A program made the translations under genes and the position numbers. A model generated the notes under the pieces. It worked only from the letters and a program-made list of their open reading frames with translations, made no database searches and had not been told where the DNA came from. From positions 1-40,471 of the forward strand of contig JADJRI010000056.1 in assembly GCA_016712275.1 (NCBI GenBank): 40,471 bases of DNA, read 5' to 3'. Positions 14,619-25,124 of this stretch are shown one piece after another (position 1 is the stretch's first letter; each line of letters begins with the position of its first letter). Source of the stretch: Planctomycetota bacterium. Lineage in GTDB: Bacteria; Planctomycetota; Phycisphaerae; UBA1845; UTPLA1.

Positions 14619-17322
14619 ATGATGAAACGAGAACTAAGATGGATACCGGCCGCAATGATCGCTTCCCTGCTCGGCGGCCACGCGATGGCGGAAGAAAAAT
14701 GGATCGTGGGGCGGGGCTCCCAAGTCGTTGTCCCATCGCCGGACCTGAACGATATCACGCAGATCGCCGCCGGCTACTACCACACCGTCGGCCTGAAGTC
14801 GGACGGCTCGGTCACGGCATTCGGCGAAAACATCTACGGCCAGTGTCTCGTGCCGACGCCGAACGCCGACTTTGTCGCGGTCGCGGCGGGCGGCTATCAC
14901 AGCCTGGGTCTCAAGTCGAACGGAACCATCGTGGAATGGGGCGGCGGGCCGGGTGTGGTCAGTCCGCCGGCGAATACGGACATCGTGGCGATCGCCGCCG
15001 GTTCTGATTTCGATCTCGCCTTGCGCACCGACGGTTCGATCATTGCATGGGGCTCGAATAACTCGGGCCAGTGCAACGTGCCCGCCCCCAACGCCGATTT
15101 CGTCGCCATCTCCGCGGGCGACAGTTTCGCGCTTGCCTTGAAGGCCGACGGATCGATCGTGGGCTGGGGCACGAATGCGATGGGTGAAATCAATGTGCCC
15201 GCGCCCAACACGAATTTCATTTCGGTGGCCGCCGGTGGAAGTCACGGCGTCGGGCTCAAAAACGATGAATCAATTGTGACCTGGGGCTTCAACGGACAAG
15301 GCCAGACCAACATTCCCCCGCCCAATGTCGGATTCACCAAGATCGGGGCCGGCCGGAATCACAGCCTCGGCGTCCGTGCCGATGGCTCGATCGTGGCATG
15401 GGGCTACAACGCCTCCAACCAGTGCGTGATTACGGGGACAAACATCGGTTTCGACTCGGTCGCGGGTGGTCAGGAGCATACCGTCGCACTGAAGTCCAAC
15501 GGCAAGATCTCAACATGGGGAAAAAACGCTGAAGGCCAAAGAAATGTCCCAACGCCCGACACCTCGATTGTCGCATTGACGTCAGGAAGATTGCAGGCGA
15601 TGGCACTGACGGCCGAGGGGACCATCCTGGCATGGGGCGACAATGAATTCGGACAGCTCGACGTTCCAGCACCGAATCGTGACTTTGCGGTTGTAAGATC
15701 CGGAAAATACCACATGGTCGGTCTGAAGAGGGACGGCTCCCTTCGCGCGTGGGGTCAAAACGATTATGGACAGTGCGACATTCCCGCTCCCAATTCGGGA
15801 TTCGTCGATGTGAGCTGCTATTACAATTTCAATCTCGGCCTGAAGTCGGATGGATCGATCGTAGGATGGGGCGACAACGCGCTCGGTCAATGTGATGTGC
15901 CCGGAATCAACTCCGGTTTCGTGGCCATCGCCGCCGGCGAGACATTCAGCTTGGCGCTGCGACCTGACGGGTCCATTCTGGCGTGGGGATATAATGGTTG
16001 GGGCCAGCTTGACGTGCCCGCACCGAACTCAGGATTTAAGGCCATCGCGGCCGGCTATCGCAACAGCGTCGGAATCAAGAACGATGGTTCAATGCTCGTC
16101 TGGGGTCAACCCGACTGGGGTCTTCTCGATGTCCCGACCCTGAACACCGATTTTGTCGCGGCAGTAGTGGGCAGCTATCACATGCTGGGGCTGAAATCCG
16201 ACGGTTCGGTCGCCACGTGGGGGTATAGCGCAGGCGGCGTGCTGAACGTACCGGAACCCAATTCGGGATACATCGAAATCGCCGCGGGTGCATACTTCAG
16301 CATGGGTTTGCTCGCGGATGGATCCATCCAAGCGTGGGGCTTTATTGACGGCAATGGATTGGACGAAGTGCCCGTGCCAGCGAACGGATTCATTTCCGTT
16401 GCCTGCGGAGTGGCTCACGGTCTTGGTCTCTTCGCGGACGGCACCGTCTCGGCGTGGGGGTGAAAACGGCGCCGGGCAGGCCACTGTGCCCTTCGACAAC
16501 ACCGGCTTCGTCGCGATCGCGGCCGGTCAGGGGCACAGCCTTGGGCTGAAGACCGATGGAACCGTTGTGGGCTGGGGGAGCAACTCGTGGGGTCAACTGG
16601 TGGCGCCGCCCGGCGCGCCGGCGGTGGGAATCGCCGCGGGCGGAAATCACAGTCTGGCGGTGCGCAACGACGGGAGTCTGGCGTCATGGGGAACGAACTT
16701 CTTCGGTGAAACGACGATCCCCTCGCCCAATTCGCATTTCACCAAAGTGGCGGCCGGCCTGAATCACAGTCTCGCCCTCCGAGAATTTGGCAATGTCGAA
16801 GCATTCGGGCGAAACGTCGACGGCCAGTGCAATGTTCCCTTTCCGAACTCGGATTTCGTCGCGATCGCCGCGGGCGACAACCACAGCGTCGGCCTCAAGG
16901 CGGATGGTTCCATTGTGTGTTGGGGCAGCAACAGCCTTGGGCAATTGGACGTCCCGCCGCCGAATGCAGGCTTCGTCCGAATTTCGGCGGGCGACCGTTA
17001 TAGCATGGGCCTCCGCGCCGATGGCAGCCTCGCGGTCTGGGGCCGCGATGCATATGGTCAACTGAATGTTCCATTGCCCAACACCGGCTTCTCCGAGATC
17101 GCTGCGGGCACGAATCACTGGGTCGCTCTGCGGTCACTCTCGCCCTGTGCTCCGTGCGACGCCAACTGCGACGGCGTCACGAACCTCTCTGATATTTCCG
17201 CATTCGTCAATACGCTTCTCGGAATCACGCCCGCGTGCTCGCCTTGCGCGGCAGACGCCAATCAGGATGGATCGACGGAAGCAAGGGACATCGAGGCATT
17301 CGTGGCTTGTTTGATTCAATAG
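14619..17322 (+). CDS. Large secreted RCC1-repeat (beta-propeller) protein with dockerin-like tail (one frameshift)
   Basis: About 900 residues when joined. The frame breaks at a run of five G (16456-16460). Removing one G turns AWG-stop into AWGENGAGQATVP and continues the repeat in register. About 20 RCC1-type repeats of ~42 residues are visible, each with IAAG..HS(L/V)GLK.DGSI..WG.N..GQ..VP.PN, enough for about three seven-bladed propellers. The N-terminus has a weak signal peptide (RWIPAAMIASLLGGHAMA). The C-terminus has CDANCDGVTNLSDISAFVN and DANQDGSTEARDIEAFV, two calcium-loop dockerin-like motifs. It probably serves as an extracellular binding or structural protein. The third copy of the 8945 gene end lies about 330 bases upstream. 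Confidence 0.85.
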
Positions 17323-17367
17323 TCTCACGGGTTGAGTCGGCCGCTTGACCCCGCCGGACCTGCCACC

Positions 17368-17925
17368 ATGACGACACCCAGGAAAACCCGCCCACTTCGC
17401 CCCGTCTCCTTCGCCCTGGGTCTGATTGTGGCGACGCTTGCCCTTTTCATGTCCCAGGCAACGCTTCGACAGATTTGCGTCGCAGTTCACAAAGGCGACT
17501 ATGTTCGCGACGAATTCGAACTCGAGTATTTTTCCGATGGACCGGGCAGGGGACACAATTCGCTCGGCGGCCACGTCGTATCCACCGGCGAGCATTTCTC
17601 GACGGCCATGTATCCGATGCCGCTTGAAAAGCTGCGCGAATTGGCCGGTCAAATGAAACTGGAAGGCCACCGCACGCCGGTCTGGTATCTGCCCAGAGCG
17701 GCGACATGGGGCTGGACGCAATTCATTTTCTCCCATCGCCTGCTGTCGCCCTCGGAGTTTGAATTGTCGGGCATGTTTCGCTTGAACATCGTGCTGTTCA
17801 ACCTGACGATGGCTGCACTTAGCCTCTGGTTAATCCGCCGGGGTCTTTATTGCAATCGAGCAAGAAAGTCGGTCGAAACAAATCAACGGCCCGGTTCTTC
17901 CTCCTCCGGCGGAGCGATTCCGTAG
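17368..17925 (+). CDS. Hypothetical membrane protein with two helices
   Basis: 185 residues from the ATG at 17368; a TTG 36 bases upstream is less likely. One helix near the N-terminus (VSFALGLIVATLALFMS) and one near the C-terminus (NIVLFNLTMAALSLWLI) flank a polar domain of about 100 residues containing EFELEYFSDGPGRGHNSLGGHV. No family is recognised. The 3' end overlaps the stop region of the convergent ChaN-like gene by 43 bases, so either the overlap is real or the last residues (SSSSGGAIP) reflect read-through past a lost stop. Confidence 0.55.
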   Translation: MTTPRKTRPLRPVSFALGLIVATLALFMSQATLRQICVAVHKGDYVRDEFELEYFSDGPGRGHNSLGGHVVSTGEHFSTAMYPMPLEKLRELAGQMKLEGHRTPVWYLPRAATWGWTQFIFSHRLLSPSEFELSGMFRLNIVLFNLTMAALSLWLIRRGLYCNRARKSVETNQRPGSSSSGGAIP

Positions 17926-19086
17926 ATCACCACATCCCCCGCCCCGAGATCGGCTTCATCAAACGCAAACGGCGGCTGGGCGCCGCGAAACACGATCGTG
18001 AGCATGGCATCCTCCGGTCGAGCCCTTTTCAACTTGGTCCACAGTCCCCCTTCCCGTTCGACATGAAAAACGCCGACCACCAGCATCACCCGGCGATTCG
18101 TAAACCGCCCCCGATGGTCCGAGACCGCCTCGGCCATGGCATCGTCCCAGAGCGATTGGGCACGGTAGGCCTTCTCCATTCTCTCGGCCGCGCTCGGTTT
18201 GGCCTCCACCGGCTGCGACGCGGCCGCTGATTCGTTGTCCTCGTCGCCCCCACCGCCATCTTCCGATGCGTCCTCGACCGGCGATGTTGTCGCCGTTTCC
18301 GCCTCCGATGAATTCTCAGGTGCCTCGTTGGTGTCATTTTCGGATGCCGCACTTGCTTCGCCCGCCGATTCACTCTCTTCCGCCGGCGCCGAAGTCGCGG
18401 GCTGCGTATCGGCCGGCTGCGTGCTGGCGGTCGATCCGCCATCACCATGACTTCCCATGACGGCCTCGAAGCGTTCGAGATAAGCCCCCTTGAGCATTTC
18501 GCTTTCGCGGGGCAGCCAAGCCCGGTCGGCCGGTTCGACGGACAACCGATACTCCGCAAACGAAAGTCCCGATTTCCCCATGGCCCGCATGAGCCGCCAC
18601 GGAGCATTGGCGGCGATCACCGGAATCGAAGCCGCCCGGCAATACTCGATCATGGGTCGATGCGACGTCGCATAAGCCCTGTTTCGCCGGGTCAGCGTAT
18701 TGAAATCGCCCTCCTCGATTCGGCCATCCAAATAAGCATCGAGCGATGGTTGCGTGTCGCGCTCGAAGAATTCCATCGCGAGCGAAACCGGCCGACCCTT
18801 CGCAGACAAGGCCGTAAGCAGTTGCGGCTTCGAGTCCGTTGCACACCGCGTTCGAATGCTGTTCACCAAAGAGGACAACATCGGCGGATTGAGCCATAGC
18901 GATGACATCATCGAACGACATCGCCCGGCCGGTGCGTCCGTCGAAGGCTTTGAATTGATGAAAGAGCGCGGCGTTTCCCCCGCTCTCGCGCAACCGAATG
19001 TCGGTCATCGCGCCGGCGCATCCACACAGCGTCGCGCCCAAAAACAATAGCGATACCATCGCCGCCCGAAACTGAAACACGCGCAT
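17883..19086 (-). CDS. ChaN-like haem-binding lipoprotein with acidic low-complexity insert (one frameshift)
   Basis: About 400 residues, start ATG at 19086. A hydrophobic N-terminus with candidate lipobox cysteines (LLFLGATLCGCAG) suggests a lipoprotein. The ChaN/DUF399 fold is shown by DVVLFGEQHSN, then LAMEFFERDTQPSLDAYLDGRI, EYCRAASIPVIAANAPWRL, and RVMLVVGVFHVEREGG. The frame breaks near 18826 (an extra base in GTTGCGGC), after which it reads QLLTALSAKG. Between the two halves of the domain is a ~90-residue insert almost wholly of Ser, Ala, Glu, Asp, Thr and Pro (about 18190-18450). ChaN proteins bind haem and help iron uptake; this role is inferred. It is divergent from the DJ-1 gene. 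Confidence 0.78.
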
Positions 19087-19195
19087 GATCAAACTCCCAT
19101 AAGCCGACGTCGCAACCCGCCGTGCCATGAATTGAGTCCGCCCGTATAATACAGCATTGCCGCACAGTGCGATGTCTTGAAGGGAGGCAAATGCG

Positions 19196-19717
19196 ATGCC
19201 AACTGGGAAAAGGATTCTCTGTTTTGTCGGAGACGACTTCGAAGACCTCGAACTCTGGTACCCGAATCTGCGCATGATCGAAGCCGGCGCAGCGGTCGTC
19301 GTCGCGGGGCAAAAGGCCCGACACGTCTATCGCGGCAAGAACGGCTATCCCTGCGAAAGCGATGCGTCGGTCAGTGAGGTGAAATCCGCCGATTTCGACG
19401 GCGTATTAATTCCTGGCGGCTGGATGCCGGACAAGTTACGGCGCGACGAGCATGTTTTGCGGCTGGTTCGAGAATTCAACGAATCAAAGAAAATGATCGC
19501 GTCGATTTGCCACGGCCCCTGGATCAACATCAGCGCGGGCATCGTGCGCGGCGTGAAAATGACCAGTACACCGGGCATCCGCGATGATCTGGTGAATGCC
19601 GGCGCCGAGTGGGTCGATGCGCCGGTCATCGTCGACCGTCACCACATTTCCAGCCGCAGACCTTCGGACCTTCCTGTCTTCGCCGCCGAAATGGTCAAAT
19701 TCCTATCGAAAGCGTAA
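19196..19717 (+). CDS. DJ-1/PfpI family protein (putative cysteine hydrolase or deglycase)
   Basis: 173 residues, normal length for the PfpI/YhbO subfamily. The glutamate of the active-site region is in DDFEDLELWYP (residues 13-23), and the nucleophile elbow is ASICHGPW with C105. LIPGGWMPDKLRRDEHV and the closing DLPVFAAEMVKFL are also typical. The family includes stress-response hydrolases and glyoxalase or deglycase-like enzymes; substrates cannot be deduced. A GGGAGG ribosome-binding-like stretch lies about 10 bases before the ATG. It is cytoplasmic. Confidence 0.9.
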   Translation: MPTGKRILCFVGDDFEDLELWYPNLRMIEAGAAVVVAGQKARHVYRGKNGYPCESDASVSEVKSADFDGVLIPGGWMPDKLRRDEHVLRLVREFNESKKMIASICHGPWINISAGIVRGVKMTSTPGIRDDLVNAGAEWVDAPVIVDRHHISSRRPSDLPVFAAEMVKFLSKA

Positions 19718-19770
19718 CATCAGCCCCGCATGGCCATGTGTCGAGCGTTTGCGAAATAGACTCGCGTAGA

Positions 19771-19785
19771 GTGGGCTGAGCCCAC
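19771..19785. terminator. Short palindrome between convergent genes
   Basis: A perfect GTGGGCT-G-AGCCCAC lies between the DJ-1 gene and frr, whose 3' ends face each other. Its position suits a bidirectional terminator, although no U-tract follows; it may instead be a dispersed palindrome. The remaining intergenic bases (19718-19940) show nothing else. Confidence 0.4.
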
Positions 19786-19940
19786 CTTTCCTCAGTCAAT
19801 ATATCTACAGGCTCAGAATTATTCTTTAGAGCCCCCTCTCGCGTGATATGTCATTGCTTTCCTAATGGGCAGAACGATCACGCAAATCGGGTTCTTATTT
19901 CAGCGATTGCATTCCTGTTTTGACGTTTTGACGTTTCTCC

Positions 19941-20510
19941 TCAAACCTCCGTCACTTCCTTCGTCTTCGCCGCCGCCATCTCCTCCAGCGTGCCCTCATA
20001 TTTCTTGGTCAGCTTGTCCATGTTTTCGCTGCCGCGCTTGGCATCGTCTTCCGGAAGATCACCGGCCTTCTTCTCCGCGTCGATCTTCTGAATCGCATCG
20101 CGCCGGGCATTACGAATCACGATCTTCTGCGATTCGGCCAGTTTCTTCACCTGCGTCGCGATCTGCTGCCGCCGCTCGCCCGAAAGCGCCGGAATGGGCA
20201 AACGAAGCACCTTGCCGTCGCTCTGCGGGTTGATGCCCAGCGAGGCTTCCTGAAGCGAGCGTTCGATGTCCTTCAGCGTCGTCGGGTCGAACGGCTTCAC
20301 AATCAGCATGCTGGCATCGGGAGCGCTGATGGTCGCCAGCGCCTTCAACTCCATCGGCGCGTCGCCGTAGGCCGCGACTTTCACCTTGACCTGATCCACC
20401 AATCCCGGCGACGCGCGCCCGGTGCGAACGCCGCGATATTCGGCCTTGAGATACGCAACTGCCTTTTCCATGGCCTCTTCGGCCTCAAATTCGATTTCAT
20501 CCAGCGGCAT
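19941..20510 (-). CDS. frr: Ribosome recycling factor
   Basis: 189 residues, close to the usual 185. Together with EF-G it splits post-termination ribosomes in the cytoplasm. Family motifs are clear: YRGVRTGRASPGLVD, APMELKALATISAPDASMLIVKPFD, GINPQSDGKVLRLPIPALSGERRQQ, and KIVIRNARRDA. A strong AGGAGG lies 6 bases upstream of the ATG (AGGAGGCTCACATG on the minus strand). It is not beside pyrH or tsf as in many bacteria, but stands alone. The ~240 bases between its start and the next divergent gene contain the promoters of both by default, with no clear consensus seen. Confidence 0.97.
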   Translation of the reverse strand: MPLDEIEFEAEEAMEKAVAYLKAEYRGVRTGRASPGLVDQVKVKVAAYGDAPMELKALATISAPDASMLIVKPFDPTTLKDIERSLQEASLGINPQSDGKVLRLPIPALSGERRQQIATQVKKLAESQKIVIRNARRDAIQKIDAEKKAGDLPEDDAKRGSENMDKLTKKYEGTLEEMAAAKTKEVTEV

Positions 20511-20752
20511 GTGAGCCTCCTATTAAACTCGACCGACATTCTATGGAAAGGGCGTGATTTGGACAAACAGCCACATCCGAATCCAAAGATGCAAAAAATC
20601 GAAAACGCTCGTTAAGGGCTTTCCAACCGGTTTTCGTTAACACATGGGTGTGCGCGGTTTGTGTCGGCACTTGACCATACCGCACGGCGCGCTGAGAATC
20701 TGATTCTGGATCACAAAGAATCTAATGGCTCATATTTCGATGGAGATGCGAC

Positions 20753-21920
20753 ATGATAAAGCATGTTTTCGTTCGACTGAGTTGCGCGGCAGCGATCGCG
20801 TGGGGAATGTTCGCCGCCGGCGCGCAGACCGCCATGGCCGACGACATCGTGGTTGTGAAAGTGAAAGGGCAGGGAATCGACAAGGATGGCGCGCTGAAAG
20901 ACGCCCTGCGCAAGGCGATCGAACAGGGCGGCCAGAATGAGATTGCCAGCCGCTCGCAGACCAAGGACTTCGCACTCGAATATGACGTGGTGCTTGCGCG
21001 GGCAACCGGTCTTGTAAAAGACTTCAAGATTCTCAGCGAGTCGACGGCGGTCGGCATCACCACGGTTGAAATTGAAGCCAAGGTCAGCAAAAGCCTGCTC
21101 GACGCAACTTGGGCCGATGTCGCCATCGAACTCAAGAAGCTTGGCCGGCCCAAGATCTGGTTCTTTTCCGCGAAGTCATTCACGACCTCGAACGGCCGGA
21201 GGGCAGTCGCGAGATCGTTCAGAATAGCAGCCAGACGGGGTGTATATCGAGCGCAAGCTGATGAAGATGGGCTTCAAGATTGTGAACCCTGGCGCACTGA
21301 AGGAAATCGAGCGAAAGAAGGCCGAAGTCGCCGCGGCGGAGAACGACACCGACACGCTCAAGGCCCTAGCGACCAGCTACGGCGCGGCCATCGTGCTCAA
21401 GGGCGATTCCCGCGCCAGCGGCCCGCAAAAGAGCAACACGCCCGCCGGCACGCTGAACATGTGGGAGTCCGATGTCACCATTCAGGGCTTCTGGACCGAA
21501 ACCGGCGATGCGATTTTCTCAAATGCGGTGACCGCCATTCGCGGCGGCTCGCGCGTGGCGGGTCCGGCCGGCGCGACACAAACGCTTAACAAAACCGGCG
21601 AGAGACTGGCCGATCAGAGCATTTACGATCTGCTCGAAGCCTGGACGCGCGGCACGATGGGCGGCGTCGGCGATATCATCGTCGAAGTGAGAAACATCAC
21701 GAACATCAAACAGGCCATCATGATCAAGAAGGCTCTGGCTGAGGTCAAGGGTGTCGAGGAAGTGAACAAGGAAGGCGCCAAGGGCACGGTGAAGTTCACC
21801 GTGGTCACCGCCATGAGCGCCGAGGAATTCGTCGAACATGTCGTCGAAATGAAGTTTGACGATTTCGAATGGGACGTCGAAGACCAGAAAATGAAAACGA
21901 TTATCTGCGTCGTGAAGTAG
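20753..21920 (+). CDS. Secreted FlgT-N-like protein of unknown function (two frameshifts)
   Basis: About 389 residues when joined. Signal peptide: VRLSCAAAIAWGMFAAGAQTAMA. The first half resembles FlgT N-terminal and related surface-assembly domains: VKGQGIDKDGALKDALRKAIEQG, LARATGLVKDFKILSE, TTVEIEAKVSKSLL. Frame breaks lie at a four-T run (21164-21167) and a four-G run (21237-21240). Adding one base to each gives a continuous REVIHDLERPEGSREIVQ, SSQTGVYIERKLMKMG. The second half has an ATSYGAAIVLKGDSRA domain and ends in a small alpha-beta domain (TNIKQAIMIKKALAEVKGVEEV). It probably acts in the periplasm or outer membrane. Flagellar association is not claimed because no flagellar genes are near. 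Confidence 0.65.
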
Positions 21921-22026
21921 CCGGTTTTACTGTCGCGTTTTCGCAGCTCGGCGCGATAATCCTTCACTGAAATTGAATGCGAAGCCGGTGGATCTTCGGT
22001 CCTCCGGCTTCGCTCATTTCTATGGT

Positions 22027-23368
22027 ATGATTATGGAAATGCTGCAAAAACCCGGTTATTCGACCCCGCAAGAGCCCCCTCCGCGCTTACATCCGCTCGA
22101 TTACGAGCCGCGATGGAAGATGTGGGGCTGCCTTGTTCTCATGCTGGTCGGGCTTCATCTTGTCATCGGACCGAAGATTCAACTATCGATCTGGGAAGTC
22201 CAGAGAGGATTGAATTCCGCTTTTGATGAAGCCCTGCAATGGCGACACGGAACCATGGCGCTCTCGGACGCCAATCCCCGCTGGGAAGCGCCGATCATCG
22301 ACGGCAAGGCATACAACGTCGTCGGACCGCTCTTTGTTTTGATTTCAATCGCCGGCACGTTTCTCTCCGAAAAGCTTGGCACGGAGCCGGGCACATTTTT
22401 CGGCCCGCTCTTTGTGTTGATGGTGGCGGTTCCCCTCCCGCTGGTTGCATTCGGCGTGTTTCGTTCGCTCACGCGCTTCTCCGCTTGGGGTGCGGTGATG
22501 GCGGCTTACTTGATCGCCGGAACCAGCCTGCGGCCGATGCTGACCGCGGCCCGGCATGGCACCATATATCAAATCGATCACCTATTGGCATGCACCGGCC
22601 TGCTGCTGCTTGCCGGCGATTTGCTCGGCAAACGACGCATTTGGCCGGCCGTCATCGGCCTCGCGATGGCGGTCTGGTCGCGACAAATGACCTGCTTCTA
22701 TGCGCTTCCACTCTTGTGGATTGCCGCTTGGTCGCCTTCGCCGCGCGAGCCCCGCGGCCCTGTCAACCCCCTGGCATCCATCGAGCCTCAACCCAGGGTA
22801 TCGCCATGAAATTGCGACTGCTGATCGCATTCGCCGGTGTCGCGCTGGTGGCGGCCTATCCGATGACGCTCAGCTACATCAAGTTTGGAAATCCGCTCGA
22901 GAGCGGCTATCCCGGCATGTATCACACGCGCAACGATCAGGTGGGGCAAGATGCGAAGGCTTGCTTCTGGGGCCCACGATGGTTCGAGCGCCACGCGCGG
23001 GCGATGAACCTCACCATTCCGAAGATCGACATCCGCGAAACCTCACTTTTTCTCGATCACACCGATCAGGAAGGCGGAGCATCTGGTTCACAACGCCGAT
23101 TCTACTGGCCGTCATTCTGACCGCCCACCGATGGTGGCGCGATCCGCCGCGACAGGCGCTGATGCTGGCGACAATACCGGTAATCATCGGCATGTGGGGA
23201 TATCACACCACCGAGTCCCAGCAGGCCGGACATTACCGATATGCTTTGGACTTCATTCCGATCTGGTTCGCGGTCATCGCGCCCTATGTGACCAGCCGCA
23301 ACGCCGCGCCGTGGACACTGGGCTGTCTCGCGTGGAGTGCTCTCTATTTTCACACGCTCATTCCGTAA
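22027..23368 (+). CDS. Multi-pass membrane protein, paralog of 610-1872 (two frameshifts)
   Basis: About 447 residues when joined, starting at the ATG at 22027 (the open frame begins earlier with TTG). The three pieces align in order to the intact paralog at 610-1872. Matching blocks include DGKAYNVVGPL, LLLLAGDLLGKRRIWP, WSRQMTCFYALPLLW, TLSYIKFGNPLESGYP, SIWFTTPILL and GHYRYALDFIPIWFAVIAP. The reading frame slips by one base between about 22735 and 22800 and again near 23071-23081, both consistent with a lost base. Function is unknown. Conservation of all blocks argues that the gene was recently intact and that the breaks are sequence errors. Confidence 0.7.
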
Positions 23369-23532
23369 GTCTTGAGCTACTCACAATCCCCGAAGCCCTG
23401 AAGCCGAATCCCCGAGTTTGCACCGTTCATTCGGTCCAGTTGCGCAACAACCGGAAAAGCGATAGAATACGTCCGATGAGCCGGACGAACCGTGCGACTC
23501 CTGCCCGCCAAGGCGGATTGTGAAACGAGAAT

Positions 23533-24795
23533 ATGCATTCGAGCGCGACAGACCTTCTTGAAGGAACCACACCTCTAACTTTCGGAAACGAATCGCGCAG
23601 CGAACAGTATTCACTGTCGCGAATCATCTCCATTTCCCTGCTGACCTTTGGCTGCATGCTGCCTGTGGCCATGCTCGTGCCGGCCTTGAAGGAACTGGTC
23701 GGCGATCGCTATGACGCACATCCTTTTGGTCGCATGCCTTCATGTCCGTCAATATGATGGGGGGCGATCGTGGCCGGCCCGATCATCGGGCTTCTGGCCG
23801 ATGGCCGATTTCCGCGTCGGCGCGTGGCGGCCGTTGCATTGGTGGCCGATGCCGCGCTGCTCGCATCAATGGCCTTCGCTCCAAGTCTCTGGATATTCCT
23901 GACGCTGCGGTTTCTTGAAGGCGCGGCCCACATTCTGGCGCTCAGCACCCTGATGGGCCTGGCGTCGCGCTGGAGCGATCCTCTGCGGAGGGGAAGAACA
24001 ATGGGAATCGTCGGCGCGCTCATGATGCTGGGAACAGCCATGGGCACACGACTCGGCGGTCTGGTTTTTGAATCAGCGCCGGGATGGATGTTCCATGTGG
24101 CCGCCATGATTTCCGGAACGATCGCGCTCCTGGCGTTTTTCTTTGCCGGTGAACCGCCGAGCCCGGTCGCGAAAGAAAGCCGCTCCGGCCTGTTGGGTCT
24201 CATTCGCGAGCAGCCCCACCTCTTGATTGCCTACGCGTTTGCATTCATCGACCGGTTCTGCGTGGGTGTCGTCATATCGACATTTGTCCTTTTTCTTGAG
24301 TCGATTCACGGCTTCGATCCCTCGGCGCGCAGCAGAATTCTGCTGATGTTCTTGCTGCCGTTCGCCTTGCTTATTTTTCCGGCCGGACTTTTGGTCGATC
24401 GGCTGGGGCGGGTCTGGACGCTTGCCTTGGGCAACATCGGATTCGGGCTTGTTTTTGCACTGTACGGTTTTGCATCGCCGGATCAGTTGAAATTCATGAT
24501 GATCGCTTCGGGAGTCCTGAGTGCCATCATGTTCGCACCCAATCTGACCCTGTGCGCGGATTTGGTGCCGCCCCACCGCGCGCACGTTTTACCGGATTCA
24601 ATGTGGCCGGATCATTCGGCTTCATATTGGGGCCGCTGGCTGCCGGGCGCCATCTACTCGGCCATATCGAGCTTCGGAGCGTCGCTCGGCGCTTTTCAAA
24701 TGACCTTTGTATTTGCAGGAAGCATGGTCGCGTTGTGCGCCCTATTGACGCTCCCGGCGCTGTTAAGTATGCGGCGGGCGGGCGTCACGCGTTAG
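23533..24795 (+). CDS. Major facilitator superfamily transporter (several frameshifts)
   Basis: About 420 residues when joined, with twelve predicted helices; substrate unknown. The first helix (IISISLLTFGCMLPVAMLVPAL) is in the first frame. At a four-T run (23724-23727) the frame changes to FWSHAFMSVNMMG, and at a six-G run (23759-23764) to AIVAGPIIGLLADGRFPRRR, which is the MFS loop 2-3 signature (G..aDr.GRR). FLEGAAHILALSTLMGLASRW and LLVDRLGRVWTLALGN are further typical loops. Near 24577 and 24645 two compensating slips shift a short segment that in the other frame reads FTGFNVAGSFGFILGPL. Four indels in one gene point to consensus error rather than decay. Confidence 0.75.
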
Positions 24796-25033
24796 CTTGG
24801 TCCATGATAGTGCCTTGATCGCGACACGAGTCTGCAATTCAGTCACAAGTTCGACCCTCCACCCCTTGAATGAGCCTCGCCTTTCGATGTCAAGCCATGC
24901 GAACAAAACACTTCCGGTGGCTATGAGTGCCCCCGGTGTCTGGCCTGTGATCCGGAGTTTGCCTTTTCCCTGACCGGCGTGGAACTATGCCTGGGAAAAG
25001 GCGTTGAACCTGTTCGTTCATGACGCGGAACGA

Positions 25034-25081
25034 AGCGACTTGCGTTTATCGTCGCCTCACGGACAATAAACACAAGTCGCT
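25034..25081 (+). promoter_or_regulatory. Inverted repeat in the leader of the ompH-lpx operon
   Basis: AGCGACTTG (25034-25042) and CAAGTCGCT (25073-25081) are perfect 9-base inverted repeats separated by 30 bases. They end about 44 bases before the ompH ATG. They could be a transcription attenuator, an operator or an mRNA leader structure. The rest of the 330-base gap after the MFS gene (24796-25033) shows no gene. Confidence 0.4.
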
Positions 25082-25124
25082 ATTTTACTGAACAAACCTT
25101 GGCTCTCGATGGGAGTATGCTTGA

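Noticed and set aside
16456..16463. Programmed ribosomal frameshift in the RCC1 gene
   Set aside because: The slip is a simple extra G in a homopolymer, with similar slips in ten other genes of varied function; sequencing error explains all of them together.
19145..19150. TATAAT upstream of the DJ-1 gene as a promoter
   Set aside because: No -35 hexamer at workable spacing on either strand; one perfect hexamer alone is expected by chance in a window of this size.
22239..23120. 293-residue open frame overlapping the second membrane-protein paralog
   Set aside because: Its first two thirds are a shadow frame; only its last ~100 residues are real, as the middle piece of the frameshifted paralog.
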